Assembly (NCBI GenBank): GCA_045546555.1
Contig: JAZQCY010000140.1
Location: 1 to 23,688, forward strand
Length of the DNA stretch: 23,688 nt
Reading direction: 5' to 3'
Source: UMGS172 sp045546555
Lineage (GTDB): Bacteria > Bacillota > Clostridia > Oscillospirales > Acutalibacteraceae
The notes beneath the pieces were generated by a model that was not told the origin of the DNA, did no database searches, and worked only from the letters and a program-made list of their open reading frames with translations. Shown in pieces: positions 1 to 7,609 of this stretch. Both the position numbers and the translations under genes were made by a program. Each line of letters begins with the position of its first letter. Position 1 is the stretch's first letter.

Positions 1-894
1 GTCGGCGGAAGTGAGGCTATCGACGGTGCCGTGCGTGCCATTGTTGGCAGAGGGGATGAGGTGCTGATAGTCGAGCCGAGCTTTGTTTGCTATGAGCCAA
101 TTGTAAAATTGGCAGGCGGAGAGCCGGTTATCATCTCGACCAAGGCCGAAAACGAGTTCAGACTGACGGCCGACGAGCTGAAAAGCCATATAACCGACCG
201 TACCAAGCTGCTCATTTTGCCATATCCCGGCAACCCCACGGGTGCCATTATGGAACGTGAGGATCTGGAGGCTATTGCCGAGGTATTGCGCAACACCGAT
301 ATTGCCGTTATTTCGGATGAGATCTATTCCGAGCTTACATATACAGGCTCGAAGCACGTGTCAATAGCATCGCTTGACGGCATGCAGGAGCGCACCGTGG
401 TCATCAACGGCTTTTCCAAGACCTATTCGATGACAGGTTGGCGTTTGGGCTTTGCCTGCGGACCTGCACCTATTTTACAGCAGATGACAAAGATCCATCA
501 GTTTGCCATTATGTCGGCGCCCACCACCTCGCAGTATGCCGCTATCGAGGCACTCAAAAACGGCCGCCCCGATATTGAGGCAATGGTTGAGGAGTACGAT
601 ATGCGCCGCCGCTTGATAGTTGACGGCTTTAATGAGCTTGGACTTGAGTGCTTTGAACCCAAAGGTGCGTTTTATGCATTCCCGAGCATAAAGTCGACCG
701 GCCTTTCGTCTGAGGAATTTTGTGAGCGATTGCTTTACTCCAAAAAGGTGGCTATCGTTCCGGGTAATGCCTTCGGTGAAAGCGGTGAGGGTCATGTAAG
801 GGCCTCCTACTGCTATTCGGTCAACCATATAAAAGAGGCGCTTCGCCGTATCGGTGAATTTTTGGAAGAGATAAAAAATGAAGATAAAGGCTAA
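1..894 (+). CDS. Class I/II PLP-dependent aminotransferase (5' truncated)
   Basis: The reading frame is already open at base 1 (VGGSEAIDGAVRA...), so the N-terminus, roughly 90-100 residues by family length, lies outside the window. The visible part has the fold-type I landmarks of aspartate-like aminotransferases: PYPGNPTG (Asn-Pro-Thr-Gly near the cofactor), ISDEIYSELTY (Asp that contacts the pyridine nitrogen) and the Schiff-base lysine in GFSKTYSMTGWRLG, followed by an arginine-containing C-terminal domain. These enzymes transfer an amino group from an amino acid to a 2-oxo acid in the cytosol. The substrate cannot be told from sequence alone; aromatic or aspartate-type are both possible. 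The stop overlaps the start of ispE by 17 bases, so the two are translationally coupled. Confidence 0.93.
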   Translation, partial: VGGSEAIDGAVRAIVGRGDEVLIVEPSFVCYEPIVKLAGGEPVIISTKAENEFRLTADELKSHITDRTKLLILPYPGNPTGAIMEREDLEAIAEVLRNTDIAVISDEIYSELTYTGSKHVSIASLDGMQERTVVINGFSKTYSMTGWRLGFACGPAPILQQMTKIHQFAIMSAPTTSQYAAIEALKNGRPDIEAMVEEYDMRRRLIVDGFNELGLECFEPKGAFYAFPSIKSTGLSSEEFCERLLYSKKVAIVPGNAFGESGEGHVRASYCYSVNHIKEALRRIGEFLEEIKNEDKG

Positions 895-1732
895 TGCAAA
901 GGTCAATCTTTCGCTTGATATCACGGGTAAACGACCCGACGGTTATCACACGCTGTGTTCGGTTTTTCAGTCGGTTTCGTTGTGTGATGTGCTGAAGGTC
1001 GATTTGGCCGATGATATTTCGGTCAACTGCTCGGTGCCGTCTTTGTCAGGTGAAGGCAATCTGTGCTTTAAGGCCGCAAAGCTGTTTTTTGAAGCGGCAG
1101 ATATTAAAGGCGGAGCCGATGTTTTCATAGAAAAGCATATCCCCGAGGCCGCAGGTCTTGGCGGTGGCAGTGCCGATGCCGCCGCAACATTGGTGGCACT
1201 CAATGAGCTTTGCGGTCAGCCGTTGACGCAAGAAAGGCTTTTAGAAATTGCGTTGAAGCTTGGTGCCGATGTGCCGTTTTGTATTTTGGGAGGAACCAAG
1301 CTGTGTGAGGGTATCGGTGAGATAATGACCGAATTGCCGCCGTTGCCCGATTGCTTTATCGTGGTTGCCAAAAAGGGTCAAAAAGGCTCAACAGGGCAGA
1401 TGTATAATGCAATCGACAATAGCCCGAATCTTCGCAAGCCCGATACTGCCTCTGTGATAAACGGACTTAAAAAGGGTGAACTGCGTGATGTTTTTAAGGG
1501 TGCATATAACTGCTTCACAGCGGTCAACGACCCATCTGTTTTGAACGAGGCCAAGGCGGTTGCTGAAAAGCACAAGGCAATTTTTGCAGGTCTTTCGGGG
1601 GCAGGCCCTTCGGTTATACTTGTGTTTGAACAAAAAGTCAATGCCGAAGCCGCCGCAAAGGCACTTGATGAGTGCGGCTTTTTGACCTTTGTCACAACAC
1701 CCGAAAAAGAAGGTACAAAAATAATTGAATAA
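878..1732 (+). CDS. ispE: 4-diphosphocytidyl-2-C-methyl-D-erythritol kinase
   Basis: IspE phosphorylates the 2-hydroxyl of CDP-methylerythritol with ATP, a step of the MEP pathway to isoprenoid precursors. The 284-residue protein has the usual family length and all three GHMP-kinase motifs. These are an N-terminal AKVNLSLDITGKRPDGYH segment for substrate binding, the glycine-rich ATP loop PEAAGLGGGSADAAATL near residue 90, and the C-terminal FAGLSGAGPSV near residue 240. The ATG at 878 is preceded by GGAAGAG and lies inside the 3' end of the aminotransferase gene. A hairpin with a short T-run follows directly (1738-1786), so transcription probably drops off before spoIIR. Confidence 0.96.
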   Translation: MKIKANAKVNLSLDITGKRPDGYHTLCSVFQSVSLCDVLKVDLADDISVNCSVPSLSGEGNLCFKAAKLFFEAADIKGGADVFIEKHIPEAAGLGGGSADAAATLVALNELCGQPLTQERLLEIALKLGADVPFCILGGTKLCEGIGEIMTELPPLPDCFIVVAKKGQKGSTGQMYNAIDNSPNLRKPDTASVINGLKKGELRDVFKGAYNCFTAVNDPSVLNEAKAVAEKHKAIFAGLSGAGPSVILVFEQKVNAEAAAKALDECGFLTFVTTPEKEGTKIIE

Positions 1733-1737
1733 TTTAT

Positions 1738-1786
1738 AACACTCCTGCCAATATTTTCCTTGAAATTTATTGACAGGAGTGTTTTT
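1738..1786 (+). terminator. Terminator-like hairpin enclosing the spoIIR ribosome binding site
   Basis: The arms AACACTCCTG (1738-1747) and CAGGAGTGTT (1774-1783) are perfectly complementary. They extend by two more pairs after one mismatch, enclose a loop of about 20 bases, and run into a TTTTT stretch that touches the spoIIR ATG at 1787. The AGGAG of the spoIIR Shine-Dalgarno is inside the 3' arm. It can therefore act as the ispE terminator, as a device sequestering the spoIIR start, or both. Confidence 0.6.
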
Positions 1787-2434
1787 ATGTCTTTACTTAA
1801 AAATCTTTTCAAACATATCGACCGTTCGGCGGCTATTCGTGCCGTTGCCTGCGGTCTTGTGCTGTTGCTGACGCTTGGCATCTGCGGCTTTGATGCCAAG
1901 TGTGACACCGTGCGTGAGAATGTTTTGCGGTTGCACGTGCTGGCCAATTCCAATTCGGCAGAGGATCAGGCGCTGAAGCTCAAGGTCAGGGATGCGTTGC
2001 TGACCGTGTCGGATAATGTGTTTGAAAACTGCACCTCGGAGCAAGAGGCTGTGGCTTCGGCCAAGGAAGCTCTTGAGCTGTTTACCCAAACCGCCGAGCA
2101 GGTGATAGTGGAAAACGGGTACAACTATTCGATAAAGGTCGAGGTTGCCGATACCTGGTTTGAAACAAGGGATTATGAGGATTTTTCTCTGCCTGCGGGA
2201 ACCTACGAGGCTTTGAAGGTCACGATAGGTGAGGGTAAGGGTAAAAATTGGTGGTGTGTGATGTTCCCAAGCATCTGCTTACCTGCGGCCTCGGGTGAAA
2301 GCAAGGATTTTTCAAGTGTTTTGGAGGATGATACTGCCGATATCGTTGAACAGCCAAAGCGCTATAAAGCCCGATTTAAGGTGGTTGAAATATTTGAAAA
2401 GGCACGCAAAAGCATCTCCGATTTGTTCCGGTGA
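1787..2434 (+). CDS. spoIIR: Stage II sporulation protein R
   Basis: SpoIIR is made in the forespore and secreted into the intermembrane space, where it triggers SpoIIGA to process pro-sigma-E in the mother cell. The sequence starts with a short basic segment and one hydrophobic signal/anchor stretch (about residues 14-32). It then has the family hallmark RLHVLANSNSAEDQALKLKV, followed by VRD. The C-terminal part contains the conserved WFETRDYEDFSLPAGTYEAL and NWWCVMFPSICLP regions. Length is 215 residues. I chose the ATG at 1787 because AGGAG sits just upstream and the product then begins MSLLKNLFK; a longer frame from a TTG at 1760 has no ribosome site. In Bacillus the gene is sigma-F dependent; I could not find a convincing sigma-F promoter here. 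Confidence 0.93.
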   Translation: MSLLKNLFKHIDRSAAIRAVACGLVLLLTLGICGFDAKCDTVRENVLRLHVLANSNSAEDQALKLKVRDALLTVSDNVFENCTSEQEAVASAKEALELFTQTAEQVIVENGYNYSIKVEVADTWFETRDYEDFSLPAGTYEALKVTIGEGKGKNWWCVMFPSICLPAASGESKDFSSVLEDDTADIVEQPKRYKARFKVVEIFEKARKSISDLFR

Positions 2435-2464
2435 TAATTTTTTTGAAAAAATTAAAAATAATAC

Positions 2465-2493
2465 TTGCATTTTGGTTTAAGTTGTGGTATTAT
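2465..2493 (+). promoter_or_regulatory. Sigma-A type promoter of rpmE
   Basis: TTGCAT (2465-2470), 17-base spacer, TATTAT (2488-2493), with an extended -10 TG two bases upstream of the hexamer. It lies 39 bases upstream of the rpmE ATG and after the spoIIR stop, making rpmE independently transcribed. Confidence 0.75.
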
Positions 2494-2531
2494 TCCTTTA
2501 CTGATGTGAAGAAAAGGAGAGGGGTGACAAC

Positions 2532-2738
2532 ATGAAAGAGGGTATTCATCCGCAGTATGAGACAGTTGTTGTAAAGTGTGCTTGCGGAGCTGAGTTTGAA
2601 ACTCGCTCGACAAAGAAAGATATCCGTTTGGATATTTGCTCCAAGTGTCATCCGTTTTTTACCGGCAGACAGAAGCTTGTTGATACCGGTGGTCGTGTAG
2701 ACAGATTCAAAAAACGTTTTGGCATGGATGCTAAATAA
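2532..2738 (+). CDS. rpmE: 50S ribosomal protein L31 (zinc-binding type)
   Basis: L31 joins the 50S and 30S subunits at the central protuberance. The 68-residue protein starts MKEGIHPQYETVVVKCACGA and carries four cysteines, C16-x-C18 and C36-x2-C39. It is therefore the zinc-containing (C+) form rather than the zinc-independent paralogue used under zinc starvation. The conserved tail HPFFTGRQKLVDTGGRVDRF is intact. A very strong Shine-Dalgarno (AAGGAGAGGGGTGA) precedes the ATG. The gene is monocistronic, with its own promoter at 2465 and terminator at 2756. Confidence 0.98.
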   Translation: MKEGIHPQYETVVVKCACGAEFETRSTKKDIRLDICSKCHPFFTGRQKLVDTGGRVDRFKKRFGMDAK

Positions 2739-2755
2739 TTGTTTCAAATCTTTGG

Positions 2756-2790
2756 CCGCAGTTGTACTTTGCAACTGCGGTTTTACTTTT
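2756..2790 (+). terminator. Intrinsic terminator of rpmE
   Basis: CCGCAGTTG (2756-2764) pairs perfectly with CAACTGCGG (2772-2780) across a 7-base loop, followed by TTTTACTTTT. It sits 17 bases after the rpmE stop codon. Confidence 0.88.
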
Positions 2791-2826
2791 CTTTGATTAC
2801 TTTAATTGATTTTGGGCGGTGACAAG

Positions 2827-3447
2827 ATGGACAGCTACAAAACGGTGCGCATGCCTGCCGAGGCCGAATATGAAGAAAAGCGCTCCCGATTTATCGGAAG
2901 CGTGATTCCCTGCACCACCGAAGCCGAGGCAATTGCCTTTATCAACAAGCGCAAGTCCGAAACCTTTGGCGCACGGCACAATGTATACGCATATATCCTG
3001 CGTGAGAACAATATTGCTCGCTTTTCTGATGACGGCGAGCCGCATTCCACCGCAGGAATGCCGACTTTAGAAGTTTTGAAAAAGCAGGGCTTGGTTGACT
3101 GTTGTATCGTCACCACACGTTATTTCGGAGGTATATTGCTCGGCACGGGCGGACTTGTGCGTGCCTATACCGCCGCCGCAAGAATGGCGGTTGAAGCGGC
3201 AGGCATTGCTAATATGCGTGAGTGCTATGAGTGCTCGGTCAGTTGTCCTTATTCCGACCACAGTCAGGTCGAGCGTGTGATAGCCGACAACGGCGGCAAG
3301 GTCACGGGGTGCGACTTCACGCACGAGGTCACGGTAAAGTTTTCCATCACGGCAGAGTACTATGAAAGTCTTTCTGATAAGTTTACCGACACCTTCTGCG
3401 GACGCTTGAAGCCCGAAATATTGGGCAGTGGCTATGCCGATGTTTAA
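2827..3447 (+). CDS. YigZ/IMPACT family protein (UPF0029)
   Basis: A 206-residue protein of the YigZ family. It has an N-terminal IMPACT/UPF0029 domain with EKRSRFIGSVIP, GARHNVYAYIL, RFSDDGEPHSTAGMP and TRYFGGILLGTGGLVRAY. A C-terminal ferredoxin-like (DUF1949) region from about residue 135 follows. The biochemical role of the bacterial family is not settled; the eukaryotic IMPACT protein acts in translational control through Gcn1/Gcn2, and a ribosome or nucleic-acid role is only inferred. The ATG at 2827 is preferred over an in-frame upstream codon because GGCGGTGA lies just before it and it gives the family-typical MDSYKTV start. It stands between the rpmE terminator and dnaG. No separate promoter is obvious. 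Confidence 0.92.
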   Translation: MDSYKTVRMPAEAEYEEKRSRFIGSVIPCTTEAEAIAFINKRKSETFGARHNVYAYILRENNIARFSDDGEPHSTAGMPTLEVLKKQGLVDCCIVTTRYFGGILLGTGGLVRAYTAAARMAVEAAGIANMRECYECSVSCPYSDHSQVERVIADNGGKVTGCDFTHEVTVKFSITAEYYESLSDKFTDTFCGRLKPEILGSGYADV

Positions 3448-3504
3448 TTTTTGAAAAAACACACGAAATTTAAAGTATTTTAAAAATATTTTGCGAATAA
3501 TAGA

Positions 3505-3533
3505 TTAAGAGCAAAAAAATTGCCTTTTATACT
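3505..3533 (+). promoter_or_regulatory. Candidate promoter of the dnaG-rpoD operon
   Basis: TTAAGA (3505-3510), 17-base spacer, TATACT (3528-3533). The -10 is good and the -35 matches at four of six positions. Transcripts from here would begin close to a small inverted repeat, GTCCC/GGGAC (3540-3555), about 40 bases upstream of the primase start. It is the best candidate in the 147-base gap after the YigZ gene, but weak. Confidence 0.4.
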
Positions 3534-3594
3534 TTATGTGTCCCGATTTTGGGACCAACAGTGTGGTATATTTATTGTGGAAGGGGTGAGAGCA

Positions 3595-5391
3595 TTGGCA
3601 TTACCGCAGGAATTTCTGATGGAGCTGAAATACCGCAATGATATTGAGTCGGTCTTGTCACCGTATATCGCTCTCAAACGCAGAGGAAGCAACCTCGTGG
3701 GTCTGTGTCCTTTCCATAATGAAAAAACACCGTCCTTTACGGTCTATCCCGAAAATGGTTCATACTATTGCTTCGGCTGCGGTCAGGGTGGTGACATTAT
3801 CACCTTCACAATGAAGATCGAAAATCTCGATTACATCGATGCAATCAAGCGTCTGGCCGATAAGGCAGGTCTTAAACTGCCTGAGGATAACCGTGACGAT
3901 AAGGAACTCAAGCTTAAAAACGATATCTATGCCGTCAATGCCGAGGCAGGTAGGTTTTTCCATTCGGTGCTGATGAGTCCGCAAGGTAAGGCAGGGCTTG
4001 ATTACTTTTTGGGTCGAGGCTTAACGCTCAAGACCATCAAGCGCTTCGGTCTTGGCTTTGCTCCCGACGATTGGCACGCCTTGCAAAACCATCTGAGGTC
4101 TAAGGGCTTTACCGATTACGTTATTTCGGCGGCCGACCTTGTGGGCAGGTCCGAAAAGAAGGATAGGTACGGCAAAAACATTACCTACGACCGATTCCGA
4201 AACCGTATAATGTTCCCCATAATCAACATTCACGGCAAGGTCATAGGCTTCAGCGGACGAGCCATGCCGGGCAACGAAAAGCAGGGCGGCAAGTACATAA
4301 ACACCTCGGACACTCCGGTCTATAAAAAGAGCCATAATATGTTTGCCTTAAACTATGCCAAGGCGGTCTGCTCCAAGCAGGCAATTTTGGTTGAAGGTAA
4401 TATGGACGTTATAGCGCTTCACCAAGCAGGCTTCGAGATGGCGGTAGCCGCACTCGGCACGTCGTTTACCGAGGAGCAGGCACGCTTGCTCGGACGCTAC
4501 ACCAAGGAGGTTATCCTCACTATGGATGCCGACTCGGCAGGTGAAAAGGCAACCGACCGTGCGATAAGTATTTTGGAGCCGATCGGTGTAAGCATAAGGG
4601 TTTTAAGATTGCCCGACTGCAAGGACCCCGATGAGTTTATCAAAAAGCACGGCAACGCAAGGTTCCAAAAGCTGATTGACGGTGCGATAAGCTCGTTGGA
4701 GTACAAGCTGATAACGGCGGCGAGGGATATCGATCTTGATGCCACCGACGGCAAGCTGAAATACCTCAACAAGGCGTGTGAGGTGTTGGCCGCAACCAAC
4801 GACCCGATAGCAATTGATCTGTATACCGGCAAGCTGTCGGTCAAATACGGCGTTTCAAAGGAACGGTTGCTTAACATCGTCAAAATGTCGCAGGACAAAC
4901 GGCGCAGCAACCAGGTCAAGCGTGAGTTGAATGAGCTGGTTATTCCGACCAAGCCGCAAAAGAACGAGGTCAACCCTCAAAAGGCGCAGTTCAGACGGGC
5001 CGCCGCCGCAGAGGAGGCCGTTATATCGGTGCTGGTGCGCCATCCCGATATGCTTGAAGGCGTTCGTTCAAGGCTTGATCCAAGTGATCTTTTGACCGAT
5101 TTCAACCGCAAGCTGTTTGAGCGTGTGGTTGAGATACTTGAAACCGGCCACAGCTTTGATCTGATACTTTTGGGTGAGGCATTCTCACCGCAGGAGATAG
5201 GATATATAACCAAAATGCTGACGGTGGGTGCCGCTAACGAAAACGCCGAAAAGGTGCTTGACGACAGTATAAAGGTCATACTTTCCGAACGCAAAAAGGC
5301 TGATGAGCCCAGCGTGTCGGACATGGATGATGCTCAATGGGCCGAAGCAATGAGAGCCTTGAGCAATGAAAAAAAGAAAAAACCGGTGTAA
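3595..5391 (+). CDS. dnaG: DNA primase
   Basis: DnaG lays RNA primers at the replication fork with the DnaB-type helicase. The 598-residue protein shows the N-terminal zinc ribbon (C38, H41, C59, C62 within LCPFHNEKTPSF and CFGCGQGGD). Next come the RNA-polymerase-like domain and the TOPRIM core, with E267 in VEGNMD and the metal-binding D311 and D313 in LTMDADSAG. A C-terminal helicase-binding region ends the protein. I chose the TTG start at 3595 because GGAAGGGGTGAG precedes it and the product then begins MALPQEFLMELKYRNDIESV as in other Firmicutes; the frame stays open further upstream to 3520 but without a ribosome site. rpoD follows after 28 bases, the classical macromolecular-synthesis operon arrangement. 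Confidence 0.97.
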   Translation: MALPQEFLMELKYRNDIESVLSPYIALKRRGSNLVGLCPFHNEKTPSFTVYPENGSYYCFGCGQGGDIITFTMKIENLDYIDAIKRLADKAGLKLPEDNRDDKELKLKNDIYAVNAEAGRFFHSVLMSPQGKAGLDYFLGRGLTLKTIKRFGLGFAPDDWHALQNHLRSKGFTDYVISAADLVGRSEKKDRYGKNITYDRFRNRIMFPIINIHGKVIGFSGRAMPGNEKQGGKYINTSDTPVYKKSHNMFALNYAKAVCSKQAILVEGNMDVIALHQAGFEMAVAALGTSFTEEQARLLGRYTKEVILTMDADSAGEKATDRAISILEPIGVSIRVLRLPDCKDPDEFIKKHGNARFQKLIDGAISSLEYKLITAARDIDLDATDGKLKYLNKACEVLAATNDPIAIDLYTGKLSVKYGVSKERLLNIVKMSQDKRRSNQVKRELNELVIPTKPQKNEVNPQKAQFRRAAAAEEAVISVLVRHPDMLEGVRSRLDPSDLLTDFNRKLFERVVEILETGHSFDLILLGEAFSPQEIGYITKMLTVGAANENAEKVLDDSIKVILSERKKADEPSVSDMDDAQWAEAMRALSNEKKKKPV

Positions 5392-5419
5392 GCCGGATGG
5401 GATAATAGGGGTAATAAAA

Positions 5420-6508
5420 ATGGAAAAGAAAAAGAACAAGAATACCGAAGTAGCAGAAGAGTTTAACAACGAGAATATTATCGAGGACAGCTATACCAAG
5501 CCTGACACCGAGCACAAGGATGATTTCCTTGACCTTGACGATATTCCCGAAAACCTTGAAAGCCTTGAACTTGAGCCTCCGTTGCTCGACCTCGATTTTG
5601 ACGAGCCCTCGGATGACGACCTTAAAATGGCCGAGATCGAGGACGTTGAAAAGCTTGAAGAGGCTGTTGCCTCGATGGATACCATTTCGCTTGACGACCC
5701 TGTTAAGGTTTACCTCAAGGAGATCGGCCGTGTGCCGCTTCTTTCACCCGATGAGGAGGTCGACCTTGCCAAGCGTATCGGCGACGGTGATTCGAAGGCC
5801 AAAAAGCGCTTGACCGAAGCCAACCTTCGTCTTGTTGTAAGCATTGCCAAGCGTTACGTCGGCCGTGGAATGCACTTTTTGGATCTTATTCAGGAGGGCA
5901 ACGTCGGTCTTATCAAGGCGGTTGAAAAGTTTGACCATACCAAGGGCTTTAAGTTCTCGACCTATGCCACATGGTGGATCCGTCAGGCTATCACCCGTGC
6001 TATTGCCGACCAGGCAAGAACCATCCGTATTCCCGTTCATATGGTTGAAACCATCAACCGTCTTAAAAAGATTCAGAGCCAGCTTTTGCACGAAAACGGC
6101 CACGAGCCCAGCGAGGAGCTGATTGCCGAAAAGATGGAGCTTTCGGTCGAGCGTGTGCGTGAGATCATGCGTGTCGCACAGGAGCCGGTTTCGATGGAGA
6201 CCCCCATCGGCCCCGAGGAGGACAGCCGCTTGATGGACTTCATCCGTGATGAGGAAGCACTTGCTCCCGACGATGCCGCTTTAAAGACCATCACCAACGA
6301 GGATATCGATTCGGTACTTAAAACTCTTACTCCCCGTGAGGAGGCCGTTATCAGACTTCGTTTCGGTCTCAAGGACGGTCGTTGCCACACCCTCGAGGAG
6401 GTTGGAACCGAGTTTCAGGTAACCCGTGAGCGTATCCGTCAGATCGAGGCCAAGGCTTTGAGAAAGCTTCGTCACCCCGTTAGAAGCAACAAGTTTAAGG
6501 ACAGATGA
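5420..6508 (+). CDS. rpoD: RNA polymerase primary sigma factor (RpoD/SigA)
   Basis: The housekeeping sigma factor directs core RNA polymerase to -10/-35 promoters. The 362-residue protein begins with a charged, acidic stretch of about 80 residues with little resemblance to a full region 1.1. Region 1.2 (DPVKVYLKEIGRVPLLSPDE), region 2 (NLRLVVSIAKRY through W185-W186-IRQAITRAIADQARTIR), region 3 and region 4 follow. Region 4 carries the helix-turn-helix LEEVGTEFQVTRERIRQIEA. The ATG at 5420 follows AGGGGTAATAAAA; an upstream ATG at 5366 would overlap dnaG by 26 bases and adds a basic tail not expected for the family. The many TTGACA/TATAAT promoters in this window are those this factor should read. 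Confidence 0.97.
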   Translation: MEKKKNKNTEVAEEFNNENIIEDSYTKPDTEHKDDFLDLDDIPENLESLELEPPLLDLDFDEPSDDDLKMAEIEDVEKLEEAVASMDTISLDDPVKVYLKEIGRVPLLSPDEEVDLAKRIGDGDSKAKKRLTEANLRLVVSIAKRYVGRGMHFLDLIQEGNVGLIKAVEKFDHTKGFKFSTYATWWIRQAITRAIADQARTIRIPVHMVETINRLKKIQSQLLHENGHEPSEELIAEKMELSVERVREIMRVAQEPVSMETPIGPEEDSRLMDFIRDEEALAPDDAALKTITNEDIDSVLKTLTPREEAVIRLRFGLKDGRCHTLEEVGTEFQVTRERIRQIEAKALRKLRHPVRSNKFKDR

Positions 6509-6527
6509 TTTTTCGGAGTGTTAAAAA

Positions 6528-6779
6528 GTGAAATACACATATAATACTAAAGGTGTTTGCTCAAGCACCATCACCTTTGAGATTGAAAACGATATTGTGA
6601 CCTCGGTACAGTTCGTGGGAGGCTGCAACGGCAATCTTAAAGGTATATCATCGTTGGTCGTCGGTATGAAGGTCGATGATGTTATTGAGCGTTTAAATGG
6701 CATAAGATGCGGCTTTAAGTCGACATCCTGCCCCGACCAGCTTGCCAAGGCACTGACCTCGGCCAAGCAAAACGGTTGA
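6528..6779 (+). CDS. TSCPD domain protein, four-cysteine type
   Basis: An 83-residue protein ending in the signature TSCPDQLAKAL. It has four spaced cysteines, C11, C33 (GGCNGNLKG), C61 and C68, matching the small TSCPD-domain family with four Cys (TIGR03905-like). The TSCPD domain also occurs in some ribonucleotide reductases and is thought to bind a metal or act in redox chemistry; the free-standing small protein has no assigned function that I know of. Translation starts at a GTG with GGAGTG upstream, 19 bases after the rpoD stop, so it is part of the same operon. Confidence 0.85.
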   Translation: MKYTYNTKGVCSSTITFEIENDIVTSVQFVGGCNGNLKGISSLVVGMKVDDVIERLNGIRCGFKSTSCPDQLAKALTSAKQNG

Positions 6780-6808
6780 GATTTTGAAAGAAAGTAAGGT
6801 GACAGAAA

Positions 6809-7354
6809 ATGTTTGATGAGGATATCAAGATTGCCTCCTTGGGTAAGGATAGACCCAAGAAGAACGACCACGAAAAGGTTATGGACGAATACTCCAGAGA
6901 GAGTGCTAACGGTAATATCGAAAAGGCACGCTCTTTGGGTGCGTCACTTGCCGAAGAGGTTGTCGAGCGTCTTGACAGCTTCCCCGTTGACGAGGAGAAT
7001 GACAACGTCAATCTTTCGGTGCAAAGGGGTGTTATGATGACCTTTGCGGCTGTTGTTGCTCTGGAAGAAAACATAATGAGCGAGGTCGTACATCAGACTG
7101 CCGAGAACAGCTTTAACGCTGAATTGGAAAAGCTGTCACCCGACATTTACAAGGCGGTGGCCGATTCGGGTGCATTCTCGTTCTATTATCTTGCCTACCG
7201 TCGGGGAACCGAGGTCGTTCGCCGTATGGGTCAGACCTTTGCAATGCTCTGCTCGCACGACGGTGACCCCGTTTACCACGAGCTTGGCGAGGCTATCTAC
7301 TGCTGGTTCAAATCCTTTGCAGAGAAAAAGCTGAACGAAGCCGAGTTCAAATAA
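6809..7354 (+). CDS. Uncharacterised helical protein in the rpoD operon
   Basis: A 181-residue protein I do not recognise. It is predicted to be soluble and mostly alpha-helical, with a charged N-terminus (DRPKKNDHEKVMDEYSRE) and acidic patches. Two helical halves are visible: one around residues 30-100 (MMTFAAVVALEENIMSEVVH) and one around 115-175 (SFYYLAYRRGTEVVRRMGQT). It has no signal peptide or membrane segment. The ATG at 6809 has AAGGTGA upstream and lies 29 bases after the TSCPD gene. Position between a sigma factor and a redox-disulfide-type small protein hints at a housekeeping or stress role, but this is guesswork. Confidence 0.8.
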   Translation: MFDEDIKIASLGKDRPKKNDHEKVMDEYSRESANGNIEKARSLGASLAEEVVERLDSFPVDEENDNVNLSVQRGVMMTFAAVVALEENIMSEVVHQTAENSFNAELEKLSPDIYKAVADSGAFSFYYLAYRRGTEVVRRMGQTFAMLCSHDGDPVYHELGEAIYCWFKSFAEKKLNEAEFK

Positions 7355-7408
7355 TTACGCTACAAAGCCCTTTGGGATTTGCAAATATTTTATTGGAGGA
7401 ATTTTAAA

Positions 7409-7609
7409 ATGAAGGTTACTAAAGATATGCTTATCGGTGATATTCTCGATATGGACAGAGGCACCGCTACTTTCTTTTTTGAGATTGGTATGCACTGCCT
7501 TGGCTGCCCTGCATCCCGTGGTGAAAGCATTGAGGATGCCTGCAAGGTTCACGGCACCGATTGTGATGCATTGCTCCAGAAAATCAACGCTTACCTTGAG
7601 AGTAAATGA
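7409..7609 (+). CDS. DUF1858 domain protein (hybrid-cluster-associated redox disulfide type)
   Basis: A 66-residue protein matching the DUF1858 family (TIGR03980-like). It has an N-terminal helical hook KVTKDMLIGDILDMDRGTA and the motif GMHCLGCPAS with C30-x2-C33, plus C45 and C52. The related N-terminal domain of ScdA/RIC proteins acts in iron-sulfur repair, and family members are often linked to hybrid-cluster proteins. A redox or Fe-S role is therefore plausible but not shown. TTGGAGGA lies 8 bases before the ATG. The stop codon overlaps the trmK start as ATGA. A small hairpin (7363-7381) sits in the 54-base gap upstream. Confidence 0.88.
   Translation: MKVTKDMLIGDILDMDRGTATFFFEIGMHCLGCPASRGESIEDACKVHGTDCDALLQKINAYLESK

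Noticed and set aside
3520..3594. N-terminal extension of DnaG from the codon at 3520
   Set aside because: No ribosome binding site, no family similarity, and it would overlap the likely promoter and leader; the TTG at 3595 with GGAAGGGGTGAG fits better.
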